A stretch of 27,984 nt of DNA. Origin: CAYXFZ01 sp964464385 (GTDB lineage: Bacteria; Planctomycetota; UBA1135). This document shows, in pieces, positions 8,557 through 16,723 of the stretch. The stretch lies in the NCBI GenBank assembly GCA_964464385.1, contig CAYXFZ010000024.1:1-27984 (forward strand), read 5' to 3'. Both the position numbers and the translations under genes were made by a program. Each line of letters opens with the position of its first letter. Position 1 is the first letter of the stretch. The notes beneath the pieces are model-generated. The model had not been told where the DNA came from. It made no database searches and worked only from the letters and a program-made list of their open reading frames with translations.

Positions 8557-9670
8557 GTCCAACAAAAGGCGCACCTTGGAGACCGAAGGAACGCCAAAGG
8601 AAGACCAAAGGATGCGACCCTCACGGTCGGTGATGATGGTAGAGGGTGTGCCCTCCTGATCCAGCTTCTCGAGCAACACTTCGCGGAACAAGGCGCGCTG
8701 CTCGGACTCAAGATCCGTCACCACGGTATAGGCAGGTTTGTACTTGGCGGCGTACTTGGCCAAGGCCGCCGCATCTTCCTGGGGATCCACCGAGATCCCC
8801 ATCATGGAAATCCGCTCGCCATCCAATTTTTGGATACGGGCGAGTTCCGGTTGGGCACGTTTGCAAGCGGGGCAATGGGTGGTCATGGCCACATAGACCC
8901 GCAGATCGGCATCCCCGCCCTGGGGCATGGATGCCAAACGGCCCGGCTTGGTCGAGGCCGGAAGGGCCACAGCTGGACGGCTGGGTAAAAAGTAATCCGT
9001 TCGTTGCACACGACCGCCGGCGACCGAGTCCGGATCTTCCAAGAATGTCAATTGGGTACCGGTGGCAATCGGACCCTCCAGAACTTGCTGCACGCCGGAT
9101 GGCCAAAAGACCTCCACGCGATCGGCAAATTTAGCCGTGCCGATCCCAACCAACAGGGTGGTGGAGTTGACGGCCGAACGGCCCTCACCAGAGCGTTGCT
9201 CGCGCAACAGTTTGCGGCTACCCACATGNNNNNNNNNNCACCAGCACGCGCACTCCCGTGCCGTCCCGGGGACTCCGCCCCGTGGTTGGTTCAGCCGTGT
9301 GGTTAGCACCGACAAAACGGAGCGCCAGCACCGGGGCAGTCCTTCCCTCCTGCGATGGGAAATCGCCCAGGCGGTTTCGATAGAGCTGAAGGCTCGGGGA
9401 ATTTGAACTCGCCAACACCAGATCCACCCAGCCATCACGATCGTAGTCCAAGAGAGAAAAAGTGCGGCCGTCGCTGGGATCATCCAGACCGGAAAGGCCA
9501 TGCAGATCCTCGAATTTGCCGCCGCCAAGATTCAAGAAAAGGTGATCGCGTTCGTGGCCACTGAAAGAATCTTGGGCATTGCCCGAGCCAGTTATTTCCG
9601 CGTCTCGGCCAGGAGAAAGTAAGGAGCGATTGCCAACGTGTCTGCGGACGACCGTCCGCCACCAAGAACT
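8539..9670 (-). CDS. C-terminal part of the FG-GAP/UnbV/redoxin protein (downstream of in-frame TGA)
   Basis: This segment continues, in the same frame, the protein encoded at 9671-11737. Directly after the TGA it reads SSWWRTVVRRHVG, then SFSGHERDHLFLNLGGGKFE, DGRTFSLLDYDRDGW (an FG-GAP calcium motif) and LQLYRN. The ASPIC/UnbV domain follows (GTGVRVLV, gap, HVGSRKLLREQ, VEVFWPSGVQQVLEG). The end is a thioredoxin-fold redoxin with VAMTTHCPACKRAQPELARI (active-site CPAC at 8863-8874) and TPSTIITDREGRILW. No ATG or GTG occurs in frame between the TGA and the first TTG (9533-9535), 45 codons later, so an independent second gene would lose conserved sequence. The 10-N gap at 9229-9238 puts the two flanks out of frame as assembled; its real length must be a multiple of three. 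Homology says this is one protein of about 1,065 residues. Confidence 0.75.
9229..9238. other. Assembly gap (10 N) inside the UnbV domain
   Basis: The codon boundary upstream on the minus strand falls at 9239/9238 and downstream at 9229/9228, so a true length of 10 would shift the frame in the middle of a recognisable UnbV domain. The real gap is therefore probably 9, 12 or another multiple of three. Confidence 0.95.
9644..9659 (-). promoter_or_regulatory. SECIS-like hairpin downstream of the in-frame TGA
   Basis: On the minus strand GCGGAC (9659-9654) pairs perfectly with GTCCGC (9649-9644) around the tetraloop GGTC (9653-9650). The stem begins 11 nt after the TGA at 9673-9671, and 17 nt separate the TGA from the first loop base. 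Known bacterial SECIS elements are small hairpins shortly after the UGA with a G among the first loop bases. In E. coli fdhF the apical loop contains GGU about 18 nt after the UGA, from memory. The match in distance and loop is good; the bulged U of fdhF is absent. The element also lies in coding sequence, as bacterial SECIS elements do. Chance hairpins are common in GC-rich DNA. Confidence 0.45.
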
Positions 9671-11737
9671 TCACAAATCTTCATCGCTTTCCAAAACTTT
9701 CGGGGCGGTGTAATAGCCGGAAAGAGAATGCACGTCCAAGGCGCCGTCCTGATCCGCATCGAGGAACATCGAGCCCCAGGACCATCCGGCCCACTCCACC
9801 CGAACACCGCTCTCGTCCAAACTGGACACGCGTTCGTAACTGCCACTATCCAAGCGCAACATGGAATTGCCGCGGGCCATCATGGGCAAGCGGGCATCCA
9901 CACTCGAGAAAAGGGCCGTGATCCGACGTCCGGCCTTGCTGAACATATTGGAAACGTAGAGATCCTGGTCACCGTCCTCGTCATAGTCCCCCCAGGAGAT
10001 CCCCATGCCAAAGCCAACATCCGCCGAAGCGGTCTCCTTAGTAATTTCTACGAATCGGCCTTCATCATTGCGGAAAAAGTTATTGGGCGCGTAATCTTGG
10101 GCGAGATAGAGATCCGGGTCGCCGTCCTGATCAAAGTCTGAAAAGGAGGCTTGGTAAGTATTCCGCCAGACCAAAGTAGGGCTGTCCTGGACGCTGACAA
10201 AACCCTGACCCGTGTTCTTCCAGAAATGGTTGGGTGGCCCAGCGCGGTCAAATACGGTGCTCTCCGATTCCTGATCCCGGCGATAGAACTCTTTTGCCAA
10301 GTCCATCGGCAAGTGATCTTCAAAGTAGGCATCCGGGGTCCGGCCCGGACGAAACCGCTCTTGCGCAATCGTCGGCCCAACATAGGTGCCCAAATAAAGA
10401 TCCAATAAACCATCCCCATCCACATCCGCGGCACAGGCATTGGCAACCAGTTTGGGGCCCTCGGATTCCGGTAACCATTCCGGTGCATCTTGGAACGACC
10501 CGCCGTCATTGCGAAAAAATCGACTGGGACGATGGTTGCGTCCCAGGAAAAGATCCGGGTCGCCGTCATTGTCAAAGTCGGCGAACAGAGCAACGCCCGA
10601 AAAACCGTCGATGGCTAAGCCAACCTTCTCAGAAACTTCTTCAAACTTGCCGTTGCCCAAGTTGTGAAACATCAAGTTTCGTCCCAAGTCGGCACAAAAG
10701 TAAAAATCATCTAAGCCGTCGCCATCGTAGTCCACCACACTCACGGCCTCGTTCACTTCGGCCCCGTGCGGAGTGAAATACGGGTAGGGCTTCTGCCAAG
10801 TGTCGGCCTCCAATACCATCTTGACAACCTCTTCCATGGGCCGACTGCGATGCGCCTCGGCGACGTCAGTCGGGTCATCCACGGCCGCAGCTAACTCCTC
10901 CGAATAAAGAATTTTCGGCATGGCAATGGTGTGAAAATCCCGCACCAAAAACTGCGTGAGTTGCCACGCATCCATCTCGGTCATTTTCGTGTCCGCAGGG
11001 CGCTCCCAAAGCAACTCCAGGTCAGCACCAGCCTGTTGCCAACTGCCATCCTGCATGCGGGCCAGCAAGGAAACGCCGGCGTCTGCCCTCCAGGCCAAAT
11101 CCCCCTCGCCCTCGAGGCGACCCTTCAAGAAAAAAGCCTTGGCGTGATCCAAGTAATCCACATCCGCGAAAAAGGGGGCAAAGGGATCAAACGCCAATGG
11201 GTCCCGATCCTGAGCGGCGGCTTCCAATTCCCAATCTGTGTGCACCAAGCCCAAGTTTGCATTGAGCAACTCGGCATGGCCCTTCTCTTCCAGCCCACGA
11301 ATGAGCATGGAATCGGCAAAGATCGTAGCCGCCGGCGCCCGATTCCAACCCAAGTTAGCCAGTCCCTTAGCGACCCGTTTGAATTTGGGTGAGAGGCCCA
11401 AGTGCACGGTTTCGTTGCGTTGGATGAAATCCAAATCGCTGACAATCTGCTTTTCCGTAGCGGTCCGAATCAGGCCGGTCGCACGCACTGACCCCCAAAT
11501 GCCTAGGAAGAGCACGGGCAAGGCAAAGATCGTCAATCCGCGCAGGAGGGCGGGGCGCGTCACCAGGAGCCGGGGCACCAAGAGGGCCGCGAGGACCAGA
11601 AAACCTTGAAAAACGGCGATCTGAAGCTGGTTGTCCTTGCTCTCGATCCGACCATCCGTCAGCCACCATCCGATGGACCAGAGGTTGCAGGATAAGGCGG
11701 TCAGGACAAGAAGGACCCGGGATGTCGTCGGATTCAT
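9671..11737 (-). CDS. FG-GAP/VCBS repeat (CRTAC1-type) protein, N-terminal part ending at in-frame TGA
   Basis: From the ATG at 11735-11737 this part has 688 residues. Three hydrophobic helices lie within the first ~100 residues, placing the rest outside the inner membrane. A helical region of ~200 residues follows. At least six FG-GAP calcium-binding motifs then form a beta-propeller: DYDGDGLDD, DFDNDGDPD, DVDGDGLLD, DFDQDGDPD, DYDEDGDQD, DADQDGALD. The segment stops at TGA 9671-9673 just after LESDEDL, in the middle of the conserved CRTAC1 architecture, and the missing C-terminus continues in frame beyond it (see 8539-9670). A GTG at 11777-11779 could add 14 residues; neither start has a good Shine-Dalgarno. 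Function is unknown: such proteins are surface or periplasmic, and their propellers bind calcium and probably ligands. It is divergent from the acetyltransferase gene. Confidence 0.8.
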   Translation of the reverse strand: MNPTTSRVLLVLTALSCNLWSIGWWLTDGRIESKDNQLQIAVFQGFLVLAALLVPRLLVTRPALLRGLTIFALPVLFLGIWGSVRATGLIRTATEKQIVSDLDFIQRNETVHLGLSPKFKRVAKGLANLGWNRAPAATIFADSMLIRGLEEKGHAELLNANLGLVHTDWELEAAAQDRDPLAFDPFAPFFADVDYLDHAKAFFLKGRLEGEGDLAWRADAGVSLLARMQDGSWQQAGADLELLWERPADTKMTEMDAWQLTQFLVRDFHTIAMPKILYSEELAAAVDDPTDVAEAHRSRPMEEVVKMVLEADTWQKPYPYFTPHGAEVNEAVSVVDYDGDGLDDFYFCADLGRNLMFHNLGNGKFEEVSEKVGLAIDGFSGVALFADFDNDGDPDLFLGRNHRPSRFFRNDGGSFQDAPEWLPESEGPKLVANACAADVDGDGLLDLYLGTYVGPTIAQERFRPGRTPDAYFEDHLPMDLAKEFYRRDQESESTVFDRAGPPNHFWKNTGQGFVSVQDSPTLVWRNTYQASFSDFDQDGDPDLYLAQDYAPNNFFRNDEGRFVEITKETASADVGFGMGISWGDYDEDGDQDLYVSNMFSKAGRRITALFSSVDARLPMMARGNSMLRLDSGSYERVSSLDESGVRVEWAGWSWGSMFLDADQDGALDVHSLSGYYTAPKVLESDEDL

Positions 11738-11847
11738 GGTCGTATTCTGGGCCGGGACAAGGATACACTCCAGGCTCACTCATCGGCATGGAATCTGACC
11801 AATCGCCCGCCTTCCCCCCGCCCGTTGACCGGGAACGGGAGTACCCC
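11738..11847. promoter_or_regulatory. Divergent intergenic region
   Basis: About 110 bp separate the chosen starts of the FG-GAP protein (minus) and the acetyltransferase (plus), so promoters for both are expected here. I see no convincing -35/-10 pair. GGAG at 11838-11841 is the ribosome binding site of the acetyltransferase, 6 nt before its ATG. In-frame alternative starts exist on both sides (GTG 11777-11779 minus; ATG 11722 and 11788 plus), which would shrink the region. Confidence 0.4.
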
Positions 11848-12459
11848 ATGACGGGCCTGCGCAATCAGAACCCGCCGGGCCGAGGATTTTGGTCCCTGAT
11901 CCGGGAAGATCGGGTCACCCACGAGTCCATCCTGACGCAGGGATTCTGGGCCGTTTTTGCGAACCGCTTGGGCAACTGGCGCATGGGAATTGGCAATCCC
12001 ATGTTGCGGCTTCCTTTTACTTGGTTGTATCGCTGCGTTTATCGCTGGACCCATTGGACCACCCGCATTGAGTTGCCCTACATCGTCAAGATCGGCCGCC
12101 GAGTCCGCATCTGGCACCACGGCGGTTGTGTTTTAGGCGCTTGTTCCATCGGCGACGATGTCCAAATTCGCCACAATGTCACCATTGGCCTATCCAATCA
12201 TGGCGTACCTGTCCACAACCTCCCGATCATTCAGGAACGGGTGATCCTGGGCGCCGGCTGTGCCGTCCTAGGTGCCATCACTATCGGCCATGACAGCGTC
12301 GTCGGCGCAAATTCCGTGGTTTCCTCCGACATTCCGCCGTTCAGCCTGGTCGTTGGCATTCCCGGCCGCGTCATCAAAACTCTGGAAGGCGCGCGGGAAA
12401 CCCACGTTACCGTAGAAAAGAATGCGGAGAAGGATGCAGGAAGCCCCGCCGCTTCCTGA
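11848..12459 (+). CDS. Serine O-acetyltransferase-like hexapeptide-repeat acyltransferase
   Basis: From the ATG at 11848, preceded by GGAG, the protein has 203 residues. A helical N-terminus (FWSLIREDRVTHESI) leads to a left-handed beta-helix built of hexapeptide repeats: IGRRVRIWHHGGCVLGACSI, IGDDVQIRHNVTIG, ILGAGCAVLGAITIG, VVGANSVV. The end is DIPPFSLVVGIPGRVI. This is the serine O-acetyltransferase layout; classical members make O-acetylserine for cysteine synthesis. Here it heads an exopolysaccharide gene run, so it may instead acetylate a sugar or supply a modified amino acid for the polymer. In-frame ATGs at 11722 and 11788 would add a poorly conserved extension. The 3' end overlaps the next gene. 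Fold is certain, substrate is not. Confidence 0.82.
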   Translation: MTGLRNQNPPGRGFWSLIREDRVTHESILTQGFWAVFANRLGNWRMGIGNPMLRLPFTWLYRCVYRWTHWTTRIELPYIVKIGRRVRIWHHGGCVLGACSIGDDVQIRHNVTIGLSNHGVPVHNLPIIQERVILGAGCAVLGAITIGHDSVVGANSVVSSDIPPFSLVVGIPGRVIKTLEGARETHVTVEKNAEKDAGSPAAS

Positions 12460-13153
12460 ACCCCGGGTTTATGGCCCGGACCACCCCGCCCCGCCTAAGC
12501 GGACGGCCGCTGTGGAAGTGCACTGGCGTTTTCCCCAAAGCTCCGCCAACTTGGCGGATGTTCTCTCGGCAGAAGAACGCGCCCAAGCGGATCGTTTCCG
12601 CTTTGACGCCGATCGCCGCGCCTTCCAATCGGCACACGATCTCCTGCGCCATTGCTTGACTCGGTTTCGGCCCAAGGTGCGGCCAGAAGATTGGCGCTTT
12701 CGGATTGGCCTGCACGGCAAACCCTTGCCCGAAGATCCGGCCGATGGTCTGCACTTCAATTTGACCCACTCCCGGGGTTTGGTGGCCTGCGTGGTGGCCA
12801 AAGAACTGGAATGTGGAGTGGACTGCGAGGGAATCCATCGCTTTGTTGAAGACGGAATCCCAACTCGAGTTGCCCACGAAAGCGAATGGAAAGCCCTGGC
12901 GCTTCTGCCCCAATCGGAACAGGCGCATCGGGCGGCCTCGCTATGGACCCTGAAAGAAGCCACCCTGAAAACCGTCGGCGTTGGATTTTCGATTTCGGCC
13001 CAAGAGACGCGCTTCCTCTGGGATGAGGGAGGCGGCATCCTTTACCAAACGGGCAAGGCCATGGCCGACTGGCCGGGCCCTTGGTTGCACCGCCTGCTCT
13101 GCCCGGATGACAAGCACATGTTGGCGGTCGCGCTGAGAAAACCCACGTCTTGA
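12422..13153 (+). CDS. 4'-phosphopantetheinyl transferase (Sfp-type)
   Basis: The protein has 243 residues from ATG 12422, or 239 from ATG 12434, which has GGAG 4 nt upstream. Typical motifs are FNLTHSRGLVACVVA, ECGVDCEG (metal-binding Asp and Glu) and SLWTLKEATLKTVGVGF (the W-x-x-KEA-x-x-K signature). It moves the phosphopantetheine arm from coenzyme A to a serine of a carrier protein. No acyl or peptidyl carrier gene is visible in the window, so its partner is elsewhere. It overlaps the acetyltransferase gene by 26-38 bp and its stop overlaps the next start (TTGA at 13150-13153). It is therefore embedded in the polysaccharide operon and probably co-translated. Confidence 0.85.
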   Translation: MRRRMQEAPPLPEPRVYGPDHPAPPKRTAAVEVHWRFPQSSANLADVLSAEERAQADRFRFDADRRAFQSAHDLLRHCLTRFRPKVRPEDWRFRIGLHGKPLPEDPADGLHFNLTHSRGLVACVVAKELECGVDCEGIHRFVEDGIPTRVAHESEWKALALLPQSEQAHRAASLWTLKEATLKTVGVGFSISAQETRFLWDEGGGILYQTGKAMADWPGPWLHRLLCPDDKHMLAVALRKPTS

Positions 13154-14358
13154 AAATCCTCCACCTCGTCAACCGCTACCCGCGGCCCAGTCACAGCTTC
13201 ATCCGTCGCGAGATTCGTGGCCTGGAAGATTTGGGCGCCGAGGTAACCCGGGTTTCGGTGCGCACCTTGGAAGGAGAAAGTTTGCCCGACCCGGACGATT
13301 GCCTAGAGGCCGAGAAGACCATCTTCCTCTTGGATGGGGGCGGCTTGGGGCTCCTCCCCTCTTTGTTGGGCGTGGCCCTACGCCACCCTCTTCGATTCTT
13401 GTCCACGGCCGGACTGGCCTGCCGACTTTCTTGTGGTGGCGATCGCGGATTGCTGGCTCATCTCGCCTACTTGGGAGAAGCCTGCCGCCTCCTGTTTCTT
13501 TGCCGACGGAAGGCCATCCAACATTGCCATGCCCACTTTGGCACCAACCCTGCTGCGGTCGCCTTCTTATTGCAATACTTGGGAGGCCCGCCCTTCAGCA
13601 TGACCATCCACGGTCCGGAAGAATTTGATCGACCCCTTGCCCTGAAGCTACGCGAGAAAATGGCAGCCGCCCGGTTCACGGTGGCCATCAGTCATTACGG
13701 GCGAGGGCAGTTGCGCCGCTGGTGTCGGGCCGAGGACGCCAACCGCATCCATGTCGTTCACTGCGGGGTGGACGCCGCCTTCCTGGATCAAATGCCAGAA
13801 CCCTTGCCCACCGTGCCACGCATGGTCTCCGTCGGCCGACTCTGTCCCCAAAAGGCGCCGCTGGACTTGATCGAGGCGGCTGGAGTCCTGGCCAAGGAAG
13901 GGCTCGACTTCGAGTTGGTGCTGGCCGGTGATGGCGAACTCCGTAGCCCGGTCGAGGCCGCAATCACTCGCCTAGGATTGCAGGATCGTGTTCGGATCAC
14001 GGGTTGGATCAGTGCCGCCGAAGTGCTGAAAGAAATTGACCGTGCCCGGGTCTTTGTTCTGCCCAGTTCCGCCGAGGGCCTGCCAGTCGTGATCATGGAG
14101 GCCCTGGCCCGCGGCCGCCCCGTCATCAGCACCTTCGTCGCCGGAATTCCCGAGTTGGTGCATCCCGGAGAGAGTGGGTGGCTCGTTCCCACCAGCAATG
14201 GCCCCGCCCTGGCCGAGGCCATGCGAGAGGCCCTGCAAGCGGATTCGGCCACTCTGACTGCCATGGGGCAACGCGGTGCGGAAGAAGTGCGTCAACACCA
14301 CAACAGCGCTCGCGAGGCCGCCCGCCTCCTTGACCTCATCCGCGAGTCTTCGGCATGA
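13150..14358 (+). CDS. Glycosyltransferase family 4
   Basis: The 402-residue protein has the GT-B fold. The N-terminal half holds LHLVNRYPRPSHSFIRREI and HCHAHFGTNPA. The donor-binding half has MVSVGRLCPQKAPLDLIEA, ELVLAGDGELR and the EX7E motif in SSAEGLPVVIMEALARG. It probably adds a sugar to the lipid-linked repeat unit on the cytosolic face of the inner membrane. The start is TTG at 13150-13152, within the TTGA overlap with the preceding stop; no ATG lies nearby and homology begins at once. The stop forms ATGA with the next start (14355-14358). Donor and linkage cannot be read from sequence. Confidence 0.9.
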   Translation: MKILHLVNRYPRPSHSFIRREIRGLEDLGAEVTRVSVRTLEGESLPDPDDCLEAEKTIFLLDGGGLGLLPSLLGVALRHPLRFLSTAGLACRLSCGGDRGLLAHLAYLGEACRLLFLCRRKAIQHCHAHFGTNPAAVAFLLQYLGGPPFSMTIHGPEEFDRPLALKLREKMAAARFTVAISHYGRGQLRRWCRAEDANRIHVVHCGVDAAFLDQMPEPLPTVPRMVSVGRLCPQKAPLDLIEAAGVLAKEGLDFELVLAGDGELRSPVEAAITRLGLQDRVRITGWISAAEVLKEIDRARVFVLPSSAEGLPVVIMEALARGRPVISTFVAGIPELVHPGESGWLVPTSNGPALAEAMREALQADSATLTAMGQRGAEEVRQHHNSAREAARLLDLIRESSA

Positions 14359-15353
14359 AATTGGGCGTGGTCGCCATCGGCCGCAACGAAGGGGAGCGAC
14401 TGCATCGCTGTCTGGATTCTCTCGACTCTTCCCTACCCACGGTTTACGTGGATTCGGGTTCCACCGATGGAAGTTTGGACATGGCCCAATCTCGGGGATT
14501 GCAAGTCCATGCCCTGGATCCGGCGCGGGCCTTTTCTGCCGGCCGCGCCCGCAACGAGGGTCTGGATCTTCTCGTGCACAACCATCCCGAGTTGGAGGCC
14601 GTCTTTTTTCTAGACGGAGATTGCGAGCTGATTGCTGGCTGGTTGGAAGCCGCTAGCCAATCATTGCGGGAGAATCCAAACGTGGCCCTCGTCTGCGGCC
14701 GAAGATTGGAAATGCACTCCGAAGCCAGTCGCTGGAATCGTTTGGTGAATGCCGAGTGGAACACGCCAGTCGGCGAGACTCTGGCATGCGGCGGCGATTT
14801 TGTGGTGCGCGTAGAGGCCTTTCGTGCCATCCAAGGCTTCGACCTCAGAATCCCGGCAGGAGAAGAACCCGAGATGTGCTTCCGCCTCCGGGCCAAGGGC
14901 AGGCGCATCCTTCGCCTGGGAGTGGACATGACCCGACATGACGCGGATCTGCACGCCTTCCGTTCGTGGTGGATCCGCATGCGGCGCACCGGTCAAGCCG
15001 CCCTGCAAGGATGGCTCCTGCATGGCCGCAGCCCAGAGCGATTCCGTTTCCGGGAAACCGCGCGGCCCTGGTTTTGGATCGTCGGCTTTGGCGGTTTGGC
15101 CGGGCTAGGCTCTTGCTTGCTGGGTCCTTGGGGTCTCCTGGCCTTGGCCGCTTGGCCCCTCCTAATCTGCAAGGTAGCCCTAGGACTTCGACGGCGAAAC
15201 CAATCTTGGTGCTTCGCCCTGGAGGGCGGTTTCTTCAACTTCCTAGGCAAATGGGCCGAACTCGCTGGCCAAATCCGCCTAGCCTTGCGCATGCTACGCG
15301 GCAAGCAAGCGGGCTTGGTTGAATACAAACAGGTCCGTGGAGGCACACCATGA
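14355..15353 (+). CDS. Glycosyltransferase family 2
   Basis: The 332-residue protein opens directly with a GT-A domain: LGVVAIGRNEGERLHRCLDS, then VDSGSTDGS and FFLDGDC (the DxD metal site). CGGDFVVRVEAF and the acidic EEPEMCFRLRAKG, which carries the likely catalytic base, follow. Two hydrophobic helices near residues 235-280 anchor it to the membrane. It is expected to extend the repeat unit of the exopolysaccharide. Both ends overlap neighbours by 4 bases as ATGA (14355-14358 and 15350-15353), so it is tightly coupled to the GT4 and polymerase genes. Confidence 0.88.
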   Translation: MKLGVVAIGRNEGERLHRCLDSLDSSLPTVYVDSGSTDGSLDMAQSRGLQVHALDPARAFSAGRARNEGLDLLVHNHPELEAVFFLDGDCELIAGWLEAASQSLRENPNVALVCGRRLEMHSEASRWNRLVNAEWNTPVGETLACGGDFVVRVEAFRAIQGFDLRIPAGEEPEMCFRLRAKGRRILRLGVDMTRHDADLHAFRSWWIRMRRTGQAALQGWLLHGRSPERFRFRETARPWFWIVGFGGLAGLGSCLLGPWGLLALAAWPLLICKVALGLRRRNQSWCFALEGGFFNFLGKWAELAGQIRLALRMLRGKQAGLVEYKQVRGGTP

Positions 15354-16723
15354 GCGCACTTGTTCCTCTGGCTTATGCGGGACTTCCCCTTCTCGTTCTG
15401 ATTTTTTTCCGCGTTTTGCCTCGGCATCAAGCCGTGATTTGGATCTACATGCTTTCCATCATGTTTCTGCCTCGCCAACCCTTCGAAGTCCTCGGGGTCA
15501 TCCATATCAATCCCCGCTCGGCGGCCAGCTTCATGATTTTGGCCTGGATTGCGGCATTCGACATGGATCGCCTGCTGGCCTTTCGGCCGCGTTGGTTTGA
15601 TGTCCCCTTCTTGTTCTGGATGCCGGGAGCTTTGTTCACCTCGCTCTCCAACGACCTGGGCGCCTGGGATGGACTCTCGACGTCCGTCATGCGAATCGCC
15701 GTTTGGGTCGCCCCATATTTCATCGCCCGAATCTACTTCCGCGACCGCAAGTCACTCCAAGATTTGGCCTGGGCAGTATTCTTGGGAGCTCTGATTTATG
15801 TACCGCTTGCAGGATTCGAAATCCGAATGAGCCCGCAGTTGCATCGCTTAGTCTATGGCTTTGATCAACACAACTTCACTCAAACCGCGCGGGGTACAGG
15901 ATATTGGCGGCCCATGGTCTTCATGCAACACGGCCTAATGGTGGCGATGTGGATGGGCATGTGCACGGTCGTGGTCTGGGCCATGTTTCGCGAAAAAATG
16001 GGCCGCTTTCTGCGCGTCCCCTTTTGGTTGTGGGCGGGTGGCCTCACCCTGACCACGATCGCCTGTCAATCCTTCGGCGCCGTCATTCTTTTGATCGCGG
16101 GCTTCGGCACAGTCCTCGCCTGCCGCCTGTTTCGGCGACCCTGGCCCTACCTCTTGCTGGCTCTGGCCCCTTCCACCTATTGCATTTTGCGGGCGACCGA
16201 TGCATGGGACGCCCAAAACCTGATTGACGGCGTGGAGGCCATCAATGCCGACCGCGCCTACTCTCTCAGTGTCCGCATCGCTGCGGAAAGTACCCTGACG
16301 GGCCACGCCCGGGATCGGCTCTGGTTGGGTTGGGGTGGCTTTGGTCGCTTCCGAACAACCGAAACGCAAACCAATGAAAAGGGCGTACTTGCGGATTCCA
16401 TGTGGCTGATTACCTTCAGCCAAAACGGGCTTTTTGGTCTGTTGTGTTTGTTGGCTATGCACTTCGTGGGTTGCCTAGTTGTGGCCGGCCGGGCGCCGCC
16501 GCAGCGCTGGCTGGAACCGCGCTTCGCCCTACCCGGATCCATGGCCCTTGTCATTTCCTTGGTCATGGTGGACAATCTCATGAACAACATGATCAACCCT
16601 GTTTTCTTGGTCATATTGGGTGCTGTGGTGGGCCCAGGGAGTCTGCCTGATGAGGAAACCGCTCCGCAAGAAGAGTCGCCGCCGGCAGAGATCCCGGCCG
16701 GCCCGCGCATCTTGGGTACCTAA
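15350..16723 (+). CDS. O-antigen ligase/polymerase-like membrane protein (Wzy-type)
   Basis: The 457-residue protein has about ten hydrophobic segments spread along its length. A long soluble loop near residues 290-350 contains RIAAESTLTGHARDRLWLGW and a following G-rich GWGGFGRF, as in Wzy and O-antigen ligases. These inner-membrane proteins join lipid-linked repeat units in the periplasm. The C-terminal tail is acidic and proline-rich (EETAPQEESPP). It ends the plus-strand run that starts at the acetyltransferase, and its TAA (16721-16723) touches the stop of the convergent Wzz-like gene with no base between. Sequence conservation in this family is low, so polymerase versus ligase is not decided. 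Confidence 0.8.
   Translation: MSALVPLAYAGLPLLVLIFFRVLPRHQAVIWIYMLSIMFLPRQPFEVLGVIHINPRSAASFMILAWIAAFDMDRLLAFRPRWFDVPFLFWMPGALFTSLSNDLGAWDGLSTSVMRIAVWVAPYFIARIYFRDRKSLQDLAWAVFLGALIYVPLAGFEIRMSPQLHRLVYGFDQHNFTQTARGTGYWRPMVFMQHGLMVAMWMGMCTVVVWAMFREKMGRFLRVPFWLWAGGLTLTTIACQSFGAVILLIAGFGTVLACRLFRRPWPYLLLALAPSTYCILRATDAWDAQNLIDGVEAINADRAYSLSVRIAAESTLTGHARDRLWLGWGGFGRFRTTETQTNEKGVLADSMWLITFSQNGLFGLLCLLAMHFVGCLVVAGRAPPQRWLEPRFALPGSMALVISLVMVDNLMNNMINPVFLVILGAVVGPGSLPDEETAPQEESPPAEIPAGPRILGT

Noticed and set aside
9239..9528. N-terminal extension of the redoxin part in the frame kept across the 10-N gap
   Set aside because: In that frame the residues before the gap show no similarity to anything expected, whereas the other frame carries the FG-GAP and UnbV motifs. 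The gap length of 10 is a filler value.
9218..9535. Independent small gene starting at TTG 9535
   Set aside because: Homology to the FG-GAP/UnbV C-terminus extends upstream of this TTG without a break to the TGA, so it is part of the larger protein.
9671..9673. TGA reassigned to Trp across the genome
   Set aside because: Many clear genes here end in TGA at the expected family length, several in ATGA/TTGA overlaps with the next start (for example 6170-6172, 14356-14358, 22868-22870), so TGA is a normal stop.
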